Source: Methanosarcinaceae archaeon UBA470 (GTDB taxonomy: Archaea; Halobacteriota; Methanosarcinia; Methanosarcinales; Methanosarcinaceae). Taken from it: a DNA stretch of 6,124 nt. Where the stretch lies: the NCBI GenBank assembly GCA_002508425.1, contig DAKU01000050.1, positions 1-6,124 of the forward strand, read 5' to 3'. Of this stretch, positions 6,039-6,124 are shown piece after piece. A program made the position numbers and the translations under genes. How positions within the stretch are numbered: the stretch's first letter is position 1; every line of letters starts with the position of its first letter. Below the pieces are notes generated by a model. That model made no database searches and had not been told where the DNA came from. It worked only from the letters and a program-made list of their open reading frames with translations.

Positions 6039-6124
6039 ATGAGAGTAATGAAAAAGAATCTAAGGGATAGGGATGGTGAGATTTCTATCTTGGCTGAGAC
6101 TCTTGATGATCTCTGGCACCTTAA
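6039..6124 (+). CDS. pelA: Pelota (Dom34 homologue), 5' end only
   Basis: The first 28 codons are visible before the window ends. They begin MRVMKKNLRDRDGEI and continue to ETLDDLWHL (20-28), which matches the highly conserved start of archaeal Pelota. Pelota enters the A site of stalled ribosomes with aEF1-alpha and, with ABCE1, promotes subunit splitting; the N-terminal Sm-like domain begins here. The ATG at 6039 is preceded by AGGTG (6029-6033) with a five-base spacer. The gene starts 20 bases after the NEMF-family stop on the same strand, so the two are likely cotranscribed. Subunit splitting by Pelota produces the substrate for the NEMF protein. Identity is confident although only the N-terminus is seen. 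Confidence 0.9.
   Translation, partial: MRVMKKNLRDRDGEISILAETLDDLWHL

Overview
This window is archaeal chromosome, most likely from a methanogen of the Methanosarcinales/Methanosarcinaceae. The evidence is the gene content: archaeal primase small subunit, Gins51, ribosomal proteins L44e and S27e, aIF2-alpha, Nop10, an archaeal NEMF/Rqc2-like protein and Pelota. TATA-like promoter elements and ribosome binding sites complementary to the 16S tail (AGGTG, GGAG, GTGATC) agree with this. The genus is inferred from general resemblance and cannot be proved here. I see no mobile element, CRISPR array, tRNA or rRNA.

Layout. Two divergent transcription units share a 111-base control region (3916-4026). 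Leftward on the minus strand is a tightly packed run: priS (3915-2746), gins51 (2753-2019), rpl44e (1994-1716), rps27e (1709-1533), aif2a (1513-716), nop10 (708-508) and a PAC2-family gene (548 to beyond base 1, truncated by the window edge). Gaps are 6 to 24 bases, priS/gins51 overlap by 8 bases and nop10/PAC2 by 41 bases, so this is probably one operon. Rightward on the plus strand is a 663-residue NEMF/RqcH-like gene (4027-6018), followed after 20 bases by the start of pelota (6039 to beyond 6124).

How the genes fit together. The left unit joins replication (PriS makes primers; Gins51 is part of the GINS/CMG helicase complex) with ribosome biogenesis and translation initiation (L44e, S27e, Nop10 of H/ACA RNPs, aIF2-alpha) and a proteasome-assembly-chaperone-like protein. 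This replication-translation linkage has been described in archaea by genome-context studies. The right unit is a ribosome-rescue pair: Pelota recognises stalled ribosomes, and NEMF/RqcH acts on the split 50S subunit that still carries a nascent chain. The NEMF homologue keeps the Asp9 and Asp-Arg residues needed for C-terminal tailing in its relatives.

Most of the window is conserved core machinery, not a new accessory system. The points most worth a second look are a helix-hairpin-helix-like segment inside PriS, a perfect 10-base direct repeat with an apparently leaderless NEMF start, a near-identical 15-base promoter-like element both upstream of priS and inside gins51, and the long nop10/PAC2 overlap.
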